From positions 62,001 to 126,000 of the forward strand of contig JBAMJV010008058.1 of the NCBI GenBank assembly GCA_037951105.1: a stretch of DNA of 64,000 bases, given 5' to 3'. Made by a program: the position numbers and the translations under genes. Origin of the DNA: Echinarachnius parma. Lineage: Eukaryota > Echinodermata > Echinoidea > Clypeasteroida > Echinarachniidae. Below, one piece after another: positions 1 through 8,130 of the stretch. Under the pieces are notes generated by a model. It made no database searches, was not told where the DNA came from, and saw only the letters and a program-made list of their open reading frames with translations. Each line of letters opens with the position of its first letter. The first letter of the stretch is position 1.

Positions 1-941
1 GTTAGTGCAGTTTTAACTGATTTTGTTAGAGCATCTTTTTTACCAGAGGCTACATTTTTAACAATTTTTTTACCTACTGCAGCTATAGCTTTTTTGCTAA
101 TTTTTTTTCGCCCACTAATAACATCACTTACGTATTGACTACTTTCTTTACCTGCAGTTAAAAGAGCTTCTTTTCCTAATGTACGCCCCATAGATAAAGC
201 TTTTTTTCCTGCACGTTTAGCTAAAGTTAATAATGCTTTTTTAGTAAGTTTTTTACCAACTTCAGATTTAGCTTTTGAAGCTAAACGTTTAAGTGCTGAT
301 TTAGCTGCAGCTTTAGATAAAGATTTAAATCCCTTTTTAGCTAAAGCTTTACTTCCTGCTGCTGCTGCTGATTTAATTCCTGATGAAAGCAATGAAAAAA
401 TATTACCCCCTTCTTGAACTAACCTTCTAGAATCATCATACATTTCATTATTAGCAAATACCATCGGTCGATAACCATACTTACCGTATCGTTTAGGACG
501 CATGTAATTCATTCCTCCCCTTTGTATAATTTTATCCCCCCCTGACGTAAGAGACCCCCGTTTAAAAACTTCAAAATTCCCTAAACTAGCTCCTCCTCTT
601 TGAAATACAGGCATATTGCCCAATGTTTTAGGGGGTCCTAATCCTGTTTGAGTTAAACCACTTGTACCTCGATTATAAATTTCTCCTTTAAAATATGGAA
701 CATATTCAGAATTTAATTGTTGCTTTTTTTGCACAATTACATTATTGGGTATACCCCCAAATTGTTGTTTTAAATTTCTTTTTCCAATTTCATGATCTTG
801 CATAGCACGTTTTGATTTAACATCAGACTGGTTAGATAAACGTATAATTTGCTTTCTTTTTCCTCCCCTACTTGGTACCATTTTAACCCTTTTTCTTCCC
901 CTTTTTGGCGCCATAACCCTTTTTCTCTTTCGTCGTTGCAT
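1..941 (-). CDS. basic virion-type protein, possible protein-VI-like (partial, C-terminus beyond the window)
   Basis: This frame opens at ATG 941-939 and stays open for 313 codons to the window edge, so the C-terminus is missing. The first 30 residues are Arg/Lys-rich. Four Q-x-G-G motifs follow at residues 60-63, 114-117, 140-143 and 176-179. After the last one comes N-I-F-S-L-L-S-S-G-I-K, then an Ala/Lys-rich, amphipathic-looking region to residue 313. A Gly-Gly followed directly by a Phe-Ser and Ser-Gly-Ile-Lys stretch is how the mature membrane-lytic protein VI of adenoviruses begins, so a membrane-active or core virion protein is a reasonable inference. It could also be a DNA-binding core protein. 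It is the most downstream visible gene, 40 bases after the 548-aa gene's start-side neighbour ends at 982. Confidence 0.6.
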   Translation of the reverse strand, partial: MQRRKRKRVMAPKRGRKRVKMVPSRGGKRKQIIRLSNQSDVKSKRAMQDHEIGKRNLKQQFGGIPNNVIVQKKQQLNSEYVPYFKGEIYNRGTSGLTQTGLGPPKTLGNMPVFQRGGASLGNFEVFKRGSLTSGGDKIIQRGGMNYMRPKRYGKYGYRPMVFANNEMYDDSRRLVQEGGNIFSLLSSGIKSAAAAGSKALAKKGFKSLSKAAAKSALKRLASKAKSEVGKKLTKKALLTLAKRAGKKALSMGRTLGKEALLTAGKESSQYVSDVISGRKKISKKAIAAVGKKIVKNVASGKKDALTKSVKTAL

Positions 942-981
942 TATTCTATGTATAGTTCATTTAGTAAAACTATATTTTTTA

Positions 982-2628
982 TTACTTACTATATATACCT
1001 TGAGTAGGTATACTCCCAATTTTTTTAAATTCTAAAGTTAAATATACCTCACTTTCAGGAAAAAATTTATATAAATTATCATTCTTATCAAGAATATTTA
1101 CATTAACATTTTGAAAAGTTGAATTTATAAGGGCATGTAAACGTTTACTATACACTGAATTTAAAGAAATACTTTTACTTTCATCTTGATTAACAATAAA
1201 AATATCCAATAAATTTACTCTTTTATTCTGTAAATATGAAGGACTTGCTAAATTGCAGTGCAAAAAAGCCATATCTCCATAAACTGTATTAGGTATAATT
1301 AAATTTTTACCAAGAGATTCTTGTTGTTGAGACGTACCTTTAAATAAAAAATAATGGTGAGTATCATCATCCATAATATTATGAGGGTTAATAATACTAT
1401 GTTTATTTACAATAGAAACGGGTATTTTCGAAGGAATTTCTACAAGGTCAAAAGCTTTATTATATCCACCATTACTATCATCATGTCGTCCATTTATGTA
1501 ATCTCGAAGAGGATTATGAATAGTCGTATCAGAATCATCTTGAACTTGACCATATTCAAAATGATTACCTGCTGAAGATTTTGCAAAATATGATTGTCCT
1601 AAAAATTTAAATATATGATAAAAACTTAAAGATTTATCATTTAAACCTGAAATAAATTTGTTTTTAATTTCCACGCTTGGAAGGTATATAGAGTTAGTTG
1701 ATGTTGCTAATGAACGTATTGTAGGTAATATTACACCTTTAAATAAGGGATGATCATCATCATGAGATGCTAAATAAACTTGTTTTTGATATAAATTATC
1801 CTGAGATCCACTATAAATCTGTTTATAAGCGGAAGCTGTTTTATACCTGTTATAATGAGCTCTGGTATTCGCAGTATTATTAATTCTTGTAAATGGTGGG
1901 AATATTTTTAAAAAGGGCTTTTGATTTCTATGTTGTGTTATTTCATCATCTCTATTATTAAACCATATATTAGAATTTTCCATCTCATCTAAATCAAAAT
2001 AATGTTCTAAAATATAACCTGTACCATTTTCACGGTAAATATTATCTTCCATATTTAAAAATCTTACTATAGGCCCAATGAATATCATTTGATGTCCATT
2101 AAAGCGTCCTGGGGATTTTCGTGAATCTTGAGGCTTTTGTTTAAAATCAAAAGTAACATCTTTTAAATTTTTTGGTATACCAATTTTAATATTAAAGTTA
2201 TCAAATACAGATTTAGGAATTGCTTCTTTAATAGTTTGAACAAGATGTTCTTTGTTTTGATAATAACCTGAAGGACATATTACGGGTAAAATTCTATCTG
2301 AAGGTTTAATTTTAATTAGACCATCTATAATAGTTGTATCCTCAGTTAAACATGCAATCTGAGGATGATACTTATATTTTCCATCATCTGTTTTTGTAAT
2401 ATTAATTCCTCCAAATTGTCCTATACCAATAAAAGATAACGTTTCATCATCTATAGCATCATGAATAGAAGATGCAAATTTAAGTTTTGATTTAGCACCA
2501 CTATATGAAAAATCAGAAATACTTACTTCCCATTGGCCTGGTAAATGTAAAGGGGTAGGTAAATGTGTAGTTAAAGCTGAAATTGAATCTCCATAACCTG
2601 CAAGCACCATATAGAAAGTATTTTCCAT
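982..2628 (-). CDS. structural-type protein, paralog B of tandem pair (548 aa)
   Basis: The 548-aa product is a clear paralog of the next upstream gene. Both begin with F-Y-x-x-L-x-G, then a Leu-Pro/Asp-rich strand and L-x-G-x-W-x-V-S (about residues 28-38), L-K-F-A-S at about 50, a central G-R-F-(N/D)-G-(H/R)-Q-x-I-x-x-G-P, and a C-terminal C-(N/D)-L-A-x-P-S segment followed by a SEVY(L/I)TL strand. I associate this pattern with uncharacterised proteins of virus-like elements in many animal genomes; a virion role (minor capsid, penton or fibre) is inferred, not shown. A Q-F-G-G motif lies near residue 70. The start codon is 5 bases after the stop of the upstream paralog. No signal peptide or membrane segment is visible. 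Confidence 0.7.
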   Translation of the reverse strand: MENTFYMVLAGYGDSISALTTHLPTPLHLPGQWEVSISDFSYSGAKSKLKFASSIHDAIDDETLSFIGIGQFGGINITKTDDGKYKYHPQIACLTEDTTIIDGLIKIKPSDRILPVICPSGYYQNKEHLVQTIKEAIPKSVFDNFNIKIGIPKNLKDVTFDFKQKPQDSRKSPGRFNGHQMIFIGPIVRFLNMEDNIYRENGTGYILEHYFDLDEMENSNIWFNNRDDEITQHRNQKPFLKIFPPFTRINNTANTRAHYNRYKTASAYKQIYSGSQDNLYQKQVYLASHDDDHPLFKGVILPTIRSLATSTNSIYLPSVEIKNKFISGLNDKSLSFYHIFKFLGQSYFAKSSAGNHFEYGQVQDDSDTTIHNPLRDYINGRHDDSNGGYNKAFDLVEIPSKIPVSIVNKHSIINPHNIMDDDTHHYFLFKGTSQQQESLGKNLIIPNTVYGDMAFLHCNLASPSYLQNKRVNLLDIFIVNQDESKSISLNSVYSKRLHALINSTFQNVNVNILDKNDNLYKFFPESEVYLTLEFKKIGSIPTQGIYSK

Positions 2629-2633
2629 TTTTT

Positions 2634-4337
2634 TTAAAGTCCGTGAACGCTCTGTAGTATTTGGGGTCCTTCTTTTGTAAATTGTAAAGTGATGTAAACT
2701 TCACTTCCAGAATTAAAATTAAAATATGTTGCTTTAGATGTTGCTATTGTACATTCAATCGACTGAAAACGATTGTTCTTTAGTAAATGTTTACGTTTTC
2801 CTTCTGTTGAACCTAGTTTTATACTCTTTGCTTCACCTTGATTAATTGGCACAATTCCAATTAAAGGTACAAGTATATCTCCAACCCAACTAGGTTGTGC
2901 TAAATCACAATAAACAAAACCAAAATCTGTAGCATTAACTAAATTCGCTTCTGTATTTCTACCAGAACCAATTTGATAGTCCTCTGCTAATTCATTTTGA
3001 AGATTATATGAAGAAGGATACATATAAGGATTTTCTAAAATACCACCGCAAGCTTCTAATTTATTAAATGTATACACATCAATTCCAGCAGGAAGTTCAA
3101 TTAAATTAAAAAAATTATAATAATAACTAAGATAAGCTCCACCATCTACTCCACTAATGTTGGTGATAGGTGGACGTGTTGTATAATTGTCCTTATTAGC
3201 TTGATACATATAATTCTGAGTATTATTAAAATTATAACTGTTATAAATATCCTTCAGAATAATTTCTACTCTAATTTTACGTTTATTTTGAGCCCCTGAA
3301 GGAATGCTACTATCAGGAGGGTCTTTTTCTGCAACTTTAATACCTATATCTACCCATTCTTTAAAAATTTCTACCCAACTTTTTGAATTATTGGGTGTAT
3401 AATAATCACTATCTCCAGAAAAATAATTATATTGAAATGTTGGAGGAGGAGCTCCTCCAATTAATATATTTTGCACTAAATTCTGTTGTTCATGCCCTAC
3501 CATAAAAAACTGTGGTTTAGGATTCATTTTAATTTCACGAAATTCAACATCAGAATTATAAAGATTTGGTATTTTATGGTTAACAAATCCATTATAAAAT
3601 AAAGTTGAACCATCACTACCTGAGATAAAATTTAAATCAAGATAATCAGGAGTATTAGCAGAATTAAAAACTGAAGATGTTCCCAATGAAATATTATCTA
3701 TTAGAATAGGAGTTTTTTCATTAGGTACACTAGCATTAGGTTTTATTCCTAATACTTTTACTACAGGACCTGCTATAATAAATTGTCTTCCATCAAATCT
3801 TCCTTTAGGATTATAATTTTCACCAAGCGATTTTAATTTTAATCCAAATTCTCCATAATCTGTTATATATGCTTCAAAATTTTCACTAATAGCAGTACTA
3901 GATTCTACAGCATCTACAATTGCTTGAGCTATATGAATACGTGAGGGATATTGTCCCTCGTGTAGAACAAGAGGAATAGGAGCTGGGGGTGGTTGTAATA
4001 TTTGTGTATTTTCTGATTTTAATCTACCCTCATGAATTTCTTTTCCACTCCCTATTTGTAATCTATATACACCCCTAGTATCCCCATTAGAAACATCATC
4101 ATACATAATACTTCCATGATTAATTTGCACCCCAATATAACTGTAATTTTCCTCAGGATGATCAATTAAATCTTCAATATTACTTGCAAATTTTAAATAA
4201 CTGGTTGAAGATTTATATGCAAAATCTATCATAGATACAGACCATGCTCCATCCAATTCAATAGGCCTATCTAATTGTGTTATAATATGATTAGCACTTT
4301 CACCTTCCCCTGACAAAGTCAAATAAAAATTATCCAT
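2634..4337 (-). CDS. structural-type protein, paralog A of tandem pair (567 aa)
   Basis: The 567-aa product shares its N-terminal, central and C-terminal blocks with the downstream 548-aa protein; the middle third has diverged. Its N-terminus (F-Y-L-T-L-S-G, then R-P-I-E-L-D-G-A-W-S-V) and C-terminus (V-Y-C-D-L-A-Q-P, then P-L-I-G-I-V-P-I-N) fit the same animal virus-element family. The ATG overlaps the upstream stop by one base (TAATG), indicating tight coupling. Tandem duplication within a compact viral genome suggests two related virion components, such as two vertex or spike proteins. The double-jelly-roll major capsid protein expected for this virus group is not obviously either of these and may lie left of the window. 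Confidence 0.7.
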   Translation of the reverse strand: MDNFYLTLSGEGESANHIITQLDRPIELDGAWSVSMIDFAYKSSTSYLKFASNIEDLIDHPEENYSYIGVQINHGSIMYDDVSNGDTRGVYRLQIGSGKEIHEGRLKSENTQILQPPPAPIPLVLHEGQYPSRIHIAQAIVDAVESSTAISENFEAYITDYGEFGLKLKSLGENYNPKGRFDGRQFIIAGPVVKVLGIKPNASVPNEKTPILIDNISLGTSSVFNSANTPDYLDLNFISGSDGSTLFYNGFVNHKIPNLYNSDVEFREIKMNPKPQFFMVGHEQQNLVQNILIGGAPPPTFQYNYFSGDSDYYTPNNSKSWVEIFKEWVDIGIKVAEKDPPDSSIPSGAQNKRKIRVEIILKDIYNSYNFNNTQNYMYQANKDNYTTRPPITNISGVDGGAYLSYYYNFFNLIELPAGIDVYTFNKLEACGGILENPYMYPSSYNLQNELAEDYQIGSGRNTEANLVNATDFGFVYCDLAQPSWVGDILVPLIGIVPINQGEAKSIKLGSTEGKRKHLLKNNRFQSIECTIATSKATYFNFNSGSEVYITLQFTKEGPQILQSVHGL

Positions 4338-4552
4338 TACTCTTCTTCTTTATTTGCTTCACTTTTCTTATACTTTCTAGATTGTTTCCATCTATTTATA
4401 GCTTCTGATTTTAATGCTCTTGACATGAATGAAGAAGAAGAAGATCTATTTTTAGGTAAATTATTAGTAGTACTAATGTTTACACTTCCTCCACAGCAAG
4501 CACTTAATAGATCTAATTTATTTTTTACATCAATACCTGGAGAATTTCCCAT
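4337..4552 (-). CDS. small hypothetical viral protein (71 aa)
   Basis: This short frame fits between its neighbours with a 2-base gap upstream and a 1-base stop/start overlap downstream, which is the main reason to accept it. The product begins M-G-N-S, so N-myristoylation is conceivable although position 6 is Gly. It has a Cys-Cys-Gly-Gly near residue 20, a Ser run at about 37-41, and a basic then acidic C-terminus. I do not recognise a family. Confidence 0.55.
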   Translation of the reverse strand: MGNSPGIDVKNKLDLLSACCGGSVNISTTNNLPKNRSSSSSFMSRALKSEAINRWKQSRKYKKSEANKEEE

Positions 4553-4554
4553 AC

Positions 4555-5484
4555 TTACATAAATGAAGAAACTTGTTCAGGGCTTATTTCTCTTCCTCTT
4601 CCTCTTCCTCTTCCTCTTCCTCTAGTAGGACCAAGTATTTTTCTTTTTGGTGCTACACTTTTTCGTGTTGGAAACAATGATGCTACAGAAGGAGTTTTAG
4701 CAGTAGTTTTTCTAGCAGCAGGAGTTTTAATAGGGGAAAGTTGAAGAGGAATTTTCTTTCCAAATAATTCAGATAATTCTTTATGTTTATCTTCACTAAT
4801 AGCTGGTCTTTTTTTACCTCTCCCTAAATAAAAAGTTGCAATATTTTTAAAATTTGAAACTTTTTTTTTTTGTGGATCTATTAGATTACCGCTGCGATCT
4901 ACTCGATATCCTTTATTATGAATGCTATTTATAACCTTACTCAGTCTCTGAGAAGCAATTAAACTTAACTTAAGTTTAGAAACATTTTGTTTTGATGAAG
5001 ATTCTGAAATTTCTTTTGAACTCGTTGATATATCTTCTTCTTCATCATCTTCGTCATCGTCGTCCGAATCAATGGGGGGTTTATCAGTAAATTCATCAAG
5101 GCTTGAATACTTTTTTTTAAGTATATTTTGATCGAGTAAATGCTTTTGTAATAATATTGATTTTTGACTGGGGGTTAAAAGCCTACTATTAGAAATACGT
5201 AATAACATAGCTTTATTTTCTTTTTCTCTACCTGCTGTTAAAATATCTTCTTTAAACTGGGGAAATGTTGATAAAGTTACACCCCCCTTTACAGTTGGGG
5301 TATCTCCTAAAGCTTCAATTTGCTCTCCCGTTAGAGTAGTTGCAGGAATAATGGTACGTCTTCCCATAACTTGTTCTAAATGAGATACACGACCACCCAA
5401 TTGATTTAACAAATTTCTTGAAACTAAAGACATAGGATTAAATTGTTTAGCCATTCTTTTTACGTTTCTTCTTCTTTTCTGCAC
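4555..5484 (-). CDS. acidic/RG-rich viral protein (299-309 aa)
   Basis: The longest frame starts at 5484. The ATG at 5454 (MAKQ...) gives an 8-base overlap with the upstream stop and is my preferred start; the longer form would add ten basic residues. The product has a Q-L-G-G motif near the N-terminus, a predicted helical middle, an acidic run of Asp/Glu at about residues 140-153, a Ser-rich stretch, Lys-rich segments, and a C-terminal array of RG dipeptides. The charge pattern suggests a scaffold, packaging accessory or nucleic-acid-associated virion protein. I do not recognise a named family. Confidence 0.6.
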   Translation of the reverse strand: MQKRRRNVKRMAKQFNPMSLVSRNLLNQLGGRVSHLEQVMGRRTIIPATTLTGEQIEALGDTPTVKGGVTLSTFPQFKEDILTAGREKENKAMLLRISNSRLLTPSQKSILLQKHLLDQNILKKKYSSLDEFTDKPPIDSDDDDEDDEEEDISTSSKEISESSSKQNVSKLKLSLIASQRLSKVINSIHNKGYRVDRSGNLIDPQKKKVSNFKNIATFYLGRGKKRPAISEDKHKELSELFGKKIPLQLSPIKTPAARKTTAKTPSVASLFPTRKSVAPKRKILGPTRGRGRGRGRGREISPEQVSSFM

Positions 5485-6073
5485 GAAGACTATCAGCTAT
5501 TAAAGAAAGTCTTTTTTTTTCTGCGGGATTTTTTAATATCTTCTTCTTAAATGCTTTTCGCTTTCTACGCTTTTTATCAGCATGCTTTATACTCCTTACT
5601 ATAACTTCTACAGCTATTGGAAGTAAAGCCGCTGGACCAGCAGCTAAACCCAAGGCAGTTAATCCTGCTGAAGCTACAGTCTGTGCAACACCAATACCCG
5701 CAGCTGCTAATCCTTTTCTTACTTTTTTACTCATTTTTCCCCCCTCTTGATTTAAATATGTTGATGTCACATGAGGACCAACAATTTTTCCTACTGCCTT
5801 AAAATCATTTAAGTTCATTTTTTTTAATAATTTTTTTTGTTTTTTAACATCTGAAGTATTTAAAAAATTGTTCCATTGTGAAGCTTTTTTACGGATTTGA
5901 TTAACATTAGGATCATAATTTTTAACTTTATTAGAGCCTCCATATTTCCCTACTTTAATTTGTTTTAAAGCAATATTTAATGGATCTGGATTATCAATTA
6001 AATAATCTCGAGCTTCTTTACGTTTTTTAGCAGCCCCTATCCAAATAGGTAATGTTTGCACTAAAGGATCCAT
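5447..6073 (-). CDS. basic virion-type protein with hydrophobic segment (208 aa)
   Basis: Residues 1-108 are basic and probably helical. Q-E-G-G lies at 109-112, immediately before a short basic stretch and an Ala/Gly/Val/Leu-rich hydrophobic segment at about 120-160. The tail to 208 is almost entirely Lys/Arg. A basic protein with one hydrophobic segment just after a potential Gly-Gly cleavage site resembles minor virion proteins that are matured by an adenain-type protease and act on membranes or DNA; this is inference. The stop codon overlaps the downstream ATG by 8 bases if that gene starts at 5454. There is a 40-base gap to the ATPase gene upstream. Confidence 0.6.
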   Translation of the reverse strand: MDPLVQTLPIWIGAAKKRKEARDYLIDNPDPLNIALKQIKVGKYGGSNKVKNYDPNVNQIRKKASQWNNFLNTSDVKKQKKLLKKMNLNDFKAVGKIVGPHVTSTYLNQEGGKMSKKVRKGLAAAGIGVAQTVASAGLTALGLAAGPAALLPIAVEVIVRSIKHADKKRRKRKAFKKKILKNPAEKKRLSLIADSLRAEKKKKRKKNG

Positions 6074-6113
6074 ATCTATTTTTTTAAAAAATAACTTAGT
6101 GTTATTTATACTT

Positions 6114-6833
6114 TTACTTATTTCTTACCATAAAATTCTGGCACCAATCATCACCATCAAACATCTCTGCTCTGTATTGCATTGCAGTATTCTTACAACC
6201 AGGTCTCACATTAATCACCATGCATCCTCTTTCATGTTCAGTAGCTGAATCATACATTGATAAAAACGATTGCACACCATCATTTGAACTTTCAAATTGT
6301 CTAGCAAGACATTTAATTTGCCCTTTATCACGAGGGTTTTTAAACAACACAGTATAATGAGCATTCAATGTAATATTACGAATACATTTTCCTTTATGAA
6401 AAAAGTTTTGCATAATAAATACAATACTAACTTCTTTATGATGTGAAAATTTAGTAAAGCAATTTTGTACAAATAAATTATCATTACATTCATGCAACAA
6501 ATCATCTACAACAATTAAACTGCCATTTTTAACATGTTTATCAATCCACGTTTCACAATCTCCTTCAGGTAAACCTTTATGAAATTTTATTCTATCTTTA
6601 AACATTTTTTTCATGGATTCAAACAAATTAGGCTGTTCAGCACCAAATATCCATATAATTTCTTTAAATTTTGTGTCAAATGCATCTTTTTCATTTTTTA
6701 ATAAATTAAATAACCAAAATGTTTTACCACAACCTGTTGGTCCTGAAATTACCATTGTAAAAGGATGTTTGTAGCCGGCATAACAAACATCCTCATCTGC
6801 AATTTCAATACTATTATCTTCTCCCTGCCACAT
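6114..6833 (-). CDS. viral genome-packaging-type P-loop ATPase
   Basis: The 239-aa product has Walker A G-P-T-G-C-G-K-T at about residues 31-38, Walker B L-I-V-V-D-D-L at about 105-111, and a later stretch with S-I-V-F-I-M-Q-N-F-F-H-K-G-K, a sensor-like Asn in a strand, then V-L-F-K-N-P-R-D-K and A-R-Q. This order is that of the A32/FtsK-HerA-like packaging ATPases of Polinton, adintovirus and related animal elements, which pump the genome into a preformed capsid. Length is normal for the compact versions. It separates the right-hand module of unknown genes from the virion-type genes on its left. Confidence 0.82.
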   Translation of the reverse strand: MWQGEDNSIEIADEDVCYAGYKHPFTMVISGPTGCGKTFWLFNLLKNEKDAFDTKFKEIIWIFGAEQPNLFESMKKMFKDRIKFHKGLPEGDCETWIDKHVKNGSLIVVDDLLHECNDNLFVQNCFTKFSHHKEVSIVFIMQNFFHKGKCIRNITLNAHYTVLFKNPRDKGQIKCLARQFESSNDGVQSFLSMYDSATEHERGCMVINVRPGCKNTAMQYRAEMFDGDDWCQNFMVRNK

Positions 6834-6879
6834 ATTTCACATATATAATTATTATTTACAATTATTGTCAGGTTTTATA

Positions 6880-7779
6880 CTATTCATCATCAATATTCAT
6901 CATGGGATGAATTGGAGCTACGTATTCCGCGACAAAGTTCTTTGATGGTGTAGGAGATGGACGAATCTCTGAACGTTGACGTTTCATGGAGGGTATGGTG
7001 ATAGGTCTTTCCTTCGTTGGCGCTGACGGTAGAACAACGGCTCTATCCTTTTCATAGTGACCTCTAGACGGTGGTGTATCTGCCACATTCTCTTTGTTGT
7101 CAATTTCCCATCCATCATCATCTGCAACAGCATCAAACACAATGTTATCCAGCCCCAATTTCTTCAGAATTTTAGGACCACAAGGAGAGCTGCCCCCGGT
7201 ACTGTCGCATTCAAGCAGTCTTTGAAAATGTTTGGCATCCACGATGATCATTGACTGAACATCATCAGCACCCTTGAATTTTCTAGTAAACTTGCCTTTA
7301 GGGATACGGTTGGCGTGTGCAGGACGAGGTTCCTTTCCGAAGTAGTTGTTCTTGTGATACCTAACGGTGTAAGTACCAAGAGTGACTTTGTCCGTATCAG
7401 GATTGTAAACTGCTAGCACAACATCTCTCAGACTACGTCCAGTACTTGTCAGTGTTTCAGGACCATCGAACAGACAGCAGTAAGAACATGGTGTTCGCTT
7501 TTTTCCATCTTTAGCAGTTAATTCTTTCATGTAGAGATTGTAGTCTAAAGCAAAGTGTGTGCCTGATGATAAGTGCGTGCCTGATGATTCGGCAGAGCTC
7601 ATCAATTGAGGGCAGCATCCCTTTTCTACAGCTTGCCCGTAGAACAACCATTCATAGTCTTTATTGATGTCAGACGCCGCCGCCTCTCTGCCTGCCATGT
7701 ATCTTTTGGTAGGTTTAGACCTTCTGGATCCCATTTTGAAGCTTGAAGAGTAGTGTTCACGACGGGAGGTTGACTGCAA
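6880..7779 (-). CDS. hypothetical viral protein, Cys-containing (284-299 aa)
   Basis: I do not recognise this protein. The longest form starts at 7779; ATG 7734 (MGSRRSKPTKRYM) gives 284 aa and less overlap with the upstream frame, so it is my preferred start. The N-terminus is basic; a G-C-C-P and a C-S-Y-C-C cluster about 45 residues apart could bind metal; SSGTH occurs twice in succession. The last ~90 residues look disordered, with Pro/Ser and basic patches like nuclear localisation signals. Base composition is less AT-rich than that of the ATPase and virion module to its left, which hints at a different origin or function (early or regulatory). Confidence 0.6.
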   Translation of the reverse strand: MQSTSRREHYSSSFKMGSRRSKPTKRYMAGREAAASDINKDYEWLFYGQAVEKGCCPQLMSSAESSGTHLSSGTHFALDYNLYMKELTAKDGKKRTPCSYCCLFDGPETLTSTGRSLRDVVLAVYNPDTDKVTLGTYTVRYHKNNYFGKEPRPAHANRIPKGKFTRKFKGADDVQSMIIVDAKHFQRLLECDSTGGSSPCGPKILKKLGLDNIVFDAVADDDGWEIDNKENVADTPPSRGHYEKDRAVVLPSAPTKERPITIPSMKRQRSEIRPSPTPSKNFVAEYVAPIHPMMNIDDE

Positions 7780-7982
7780 ATGTGGTTATCAAGCGGAACT
7801 CTCGTTTCTTTTATAGAGTTTGTAGGCGTAGGGATATGTGAAATATGCGGTTCATAAGGTTGTGATTCGGCTGATTCGACACATCTCTTAAGTACACTAC
7901 ACACTACTAAATAAGTTCTTGTGTTGTATACATTTTTTTTAAACCAAGCACTAACTTCTGTGTACAATTTGCTGAAATCCAT
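7626..7982 (-). CDS. small hypothetical viral protein (118 aa), overlaps both neighbours
   Basis: The frame overlaps the downstream gene by 109-154 bases and the upstream 72-aa frame by 76 bases. The N-terminus (MDFSKLYTEVSAWFKKN...) has an amphipathic pattern, the middle is Pro/His-rich and the C-terminus basic. No family is recognised. It is included because the whole block is tightly packed on one strand; the real product may be shorter or joined to a neighbour by splicing. Confidence 0.4.
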   Translation of the reverse strand: MDFSKLYTEVSAWFKKNVYNTRTYLVVCSVLKRCVESAESQPYEPHISHIPTPTNSIKETRVPLDNHICSQPPVVNTTLQASKWDPEGLNLPKDTWQAERRRRLTSIKTMNGCSTGKL

Positions 7983-8125
7983 TCTTGTAAAATGCCTCTT
8001 TTAATTAATTCTTGCCTTACAAACACTACAGGTTGAAATGCAAATATAACAGCGCTAACGAGCACAAATAGCATTTTAAGTAACAAATTCATATTTAAAC
8101 AGTTCAAAAATACTAAATTGATCAA
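7907..8125 (-). CDS. small membrane-type hypothetical protein (61-72 aa)
   Basis: A hydrophobic stretch covers about residues 12-36 (L, V, F, A-rich), followed by a charged tail. If translation starts at the second Met (8092), the stretch acts as an N-terminal signal or membrane anchor. The start is 5 bases past the stop of the 244-aa gene. No family is recognised; small single-pass proteins are common in such viruses. Confidence 0.4.
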   Translation of the reverse strand: MINLVFLNCLNMNLLLKMLFVLVSAVIFAFQPVVFVRQELIKRGILQEWISANCTQKLVLGLKKMYTTQELI

Positions 8126-8130
8126 TCTAT

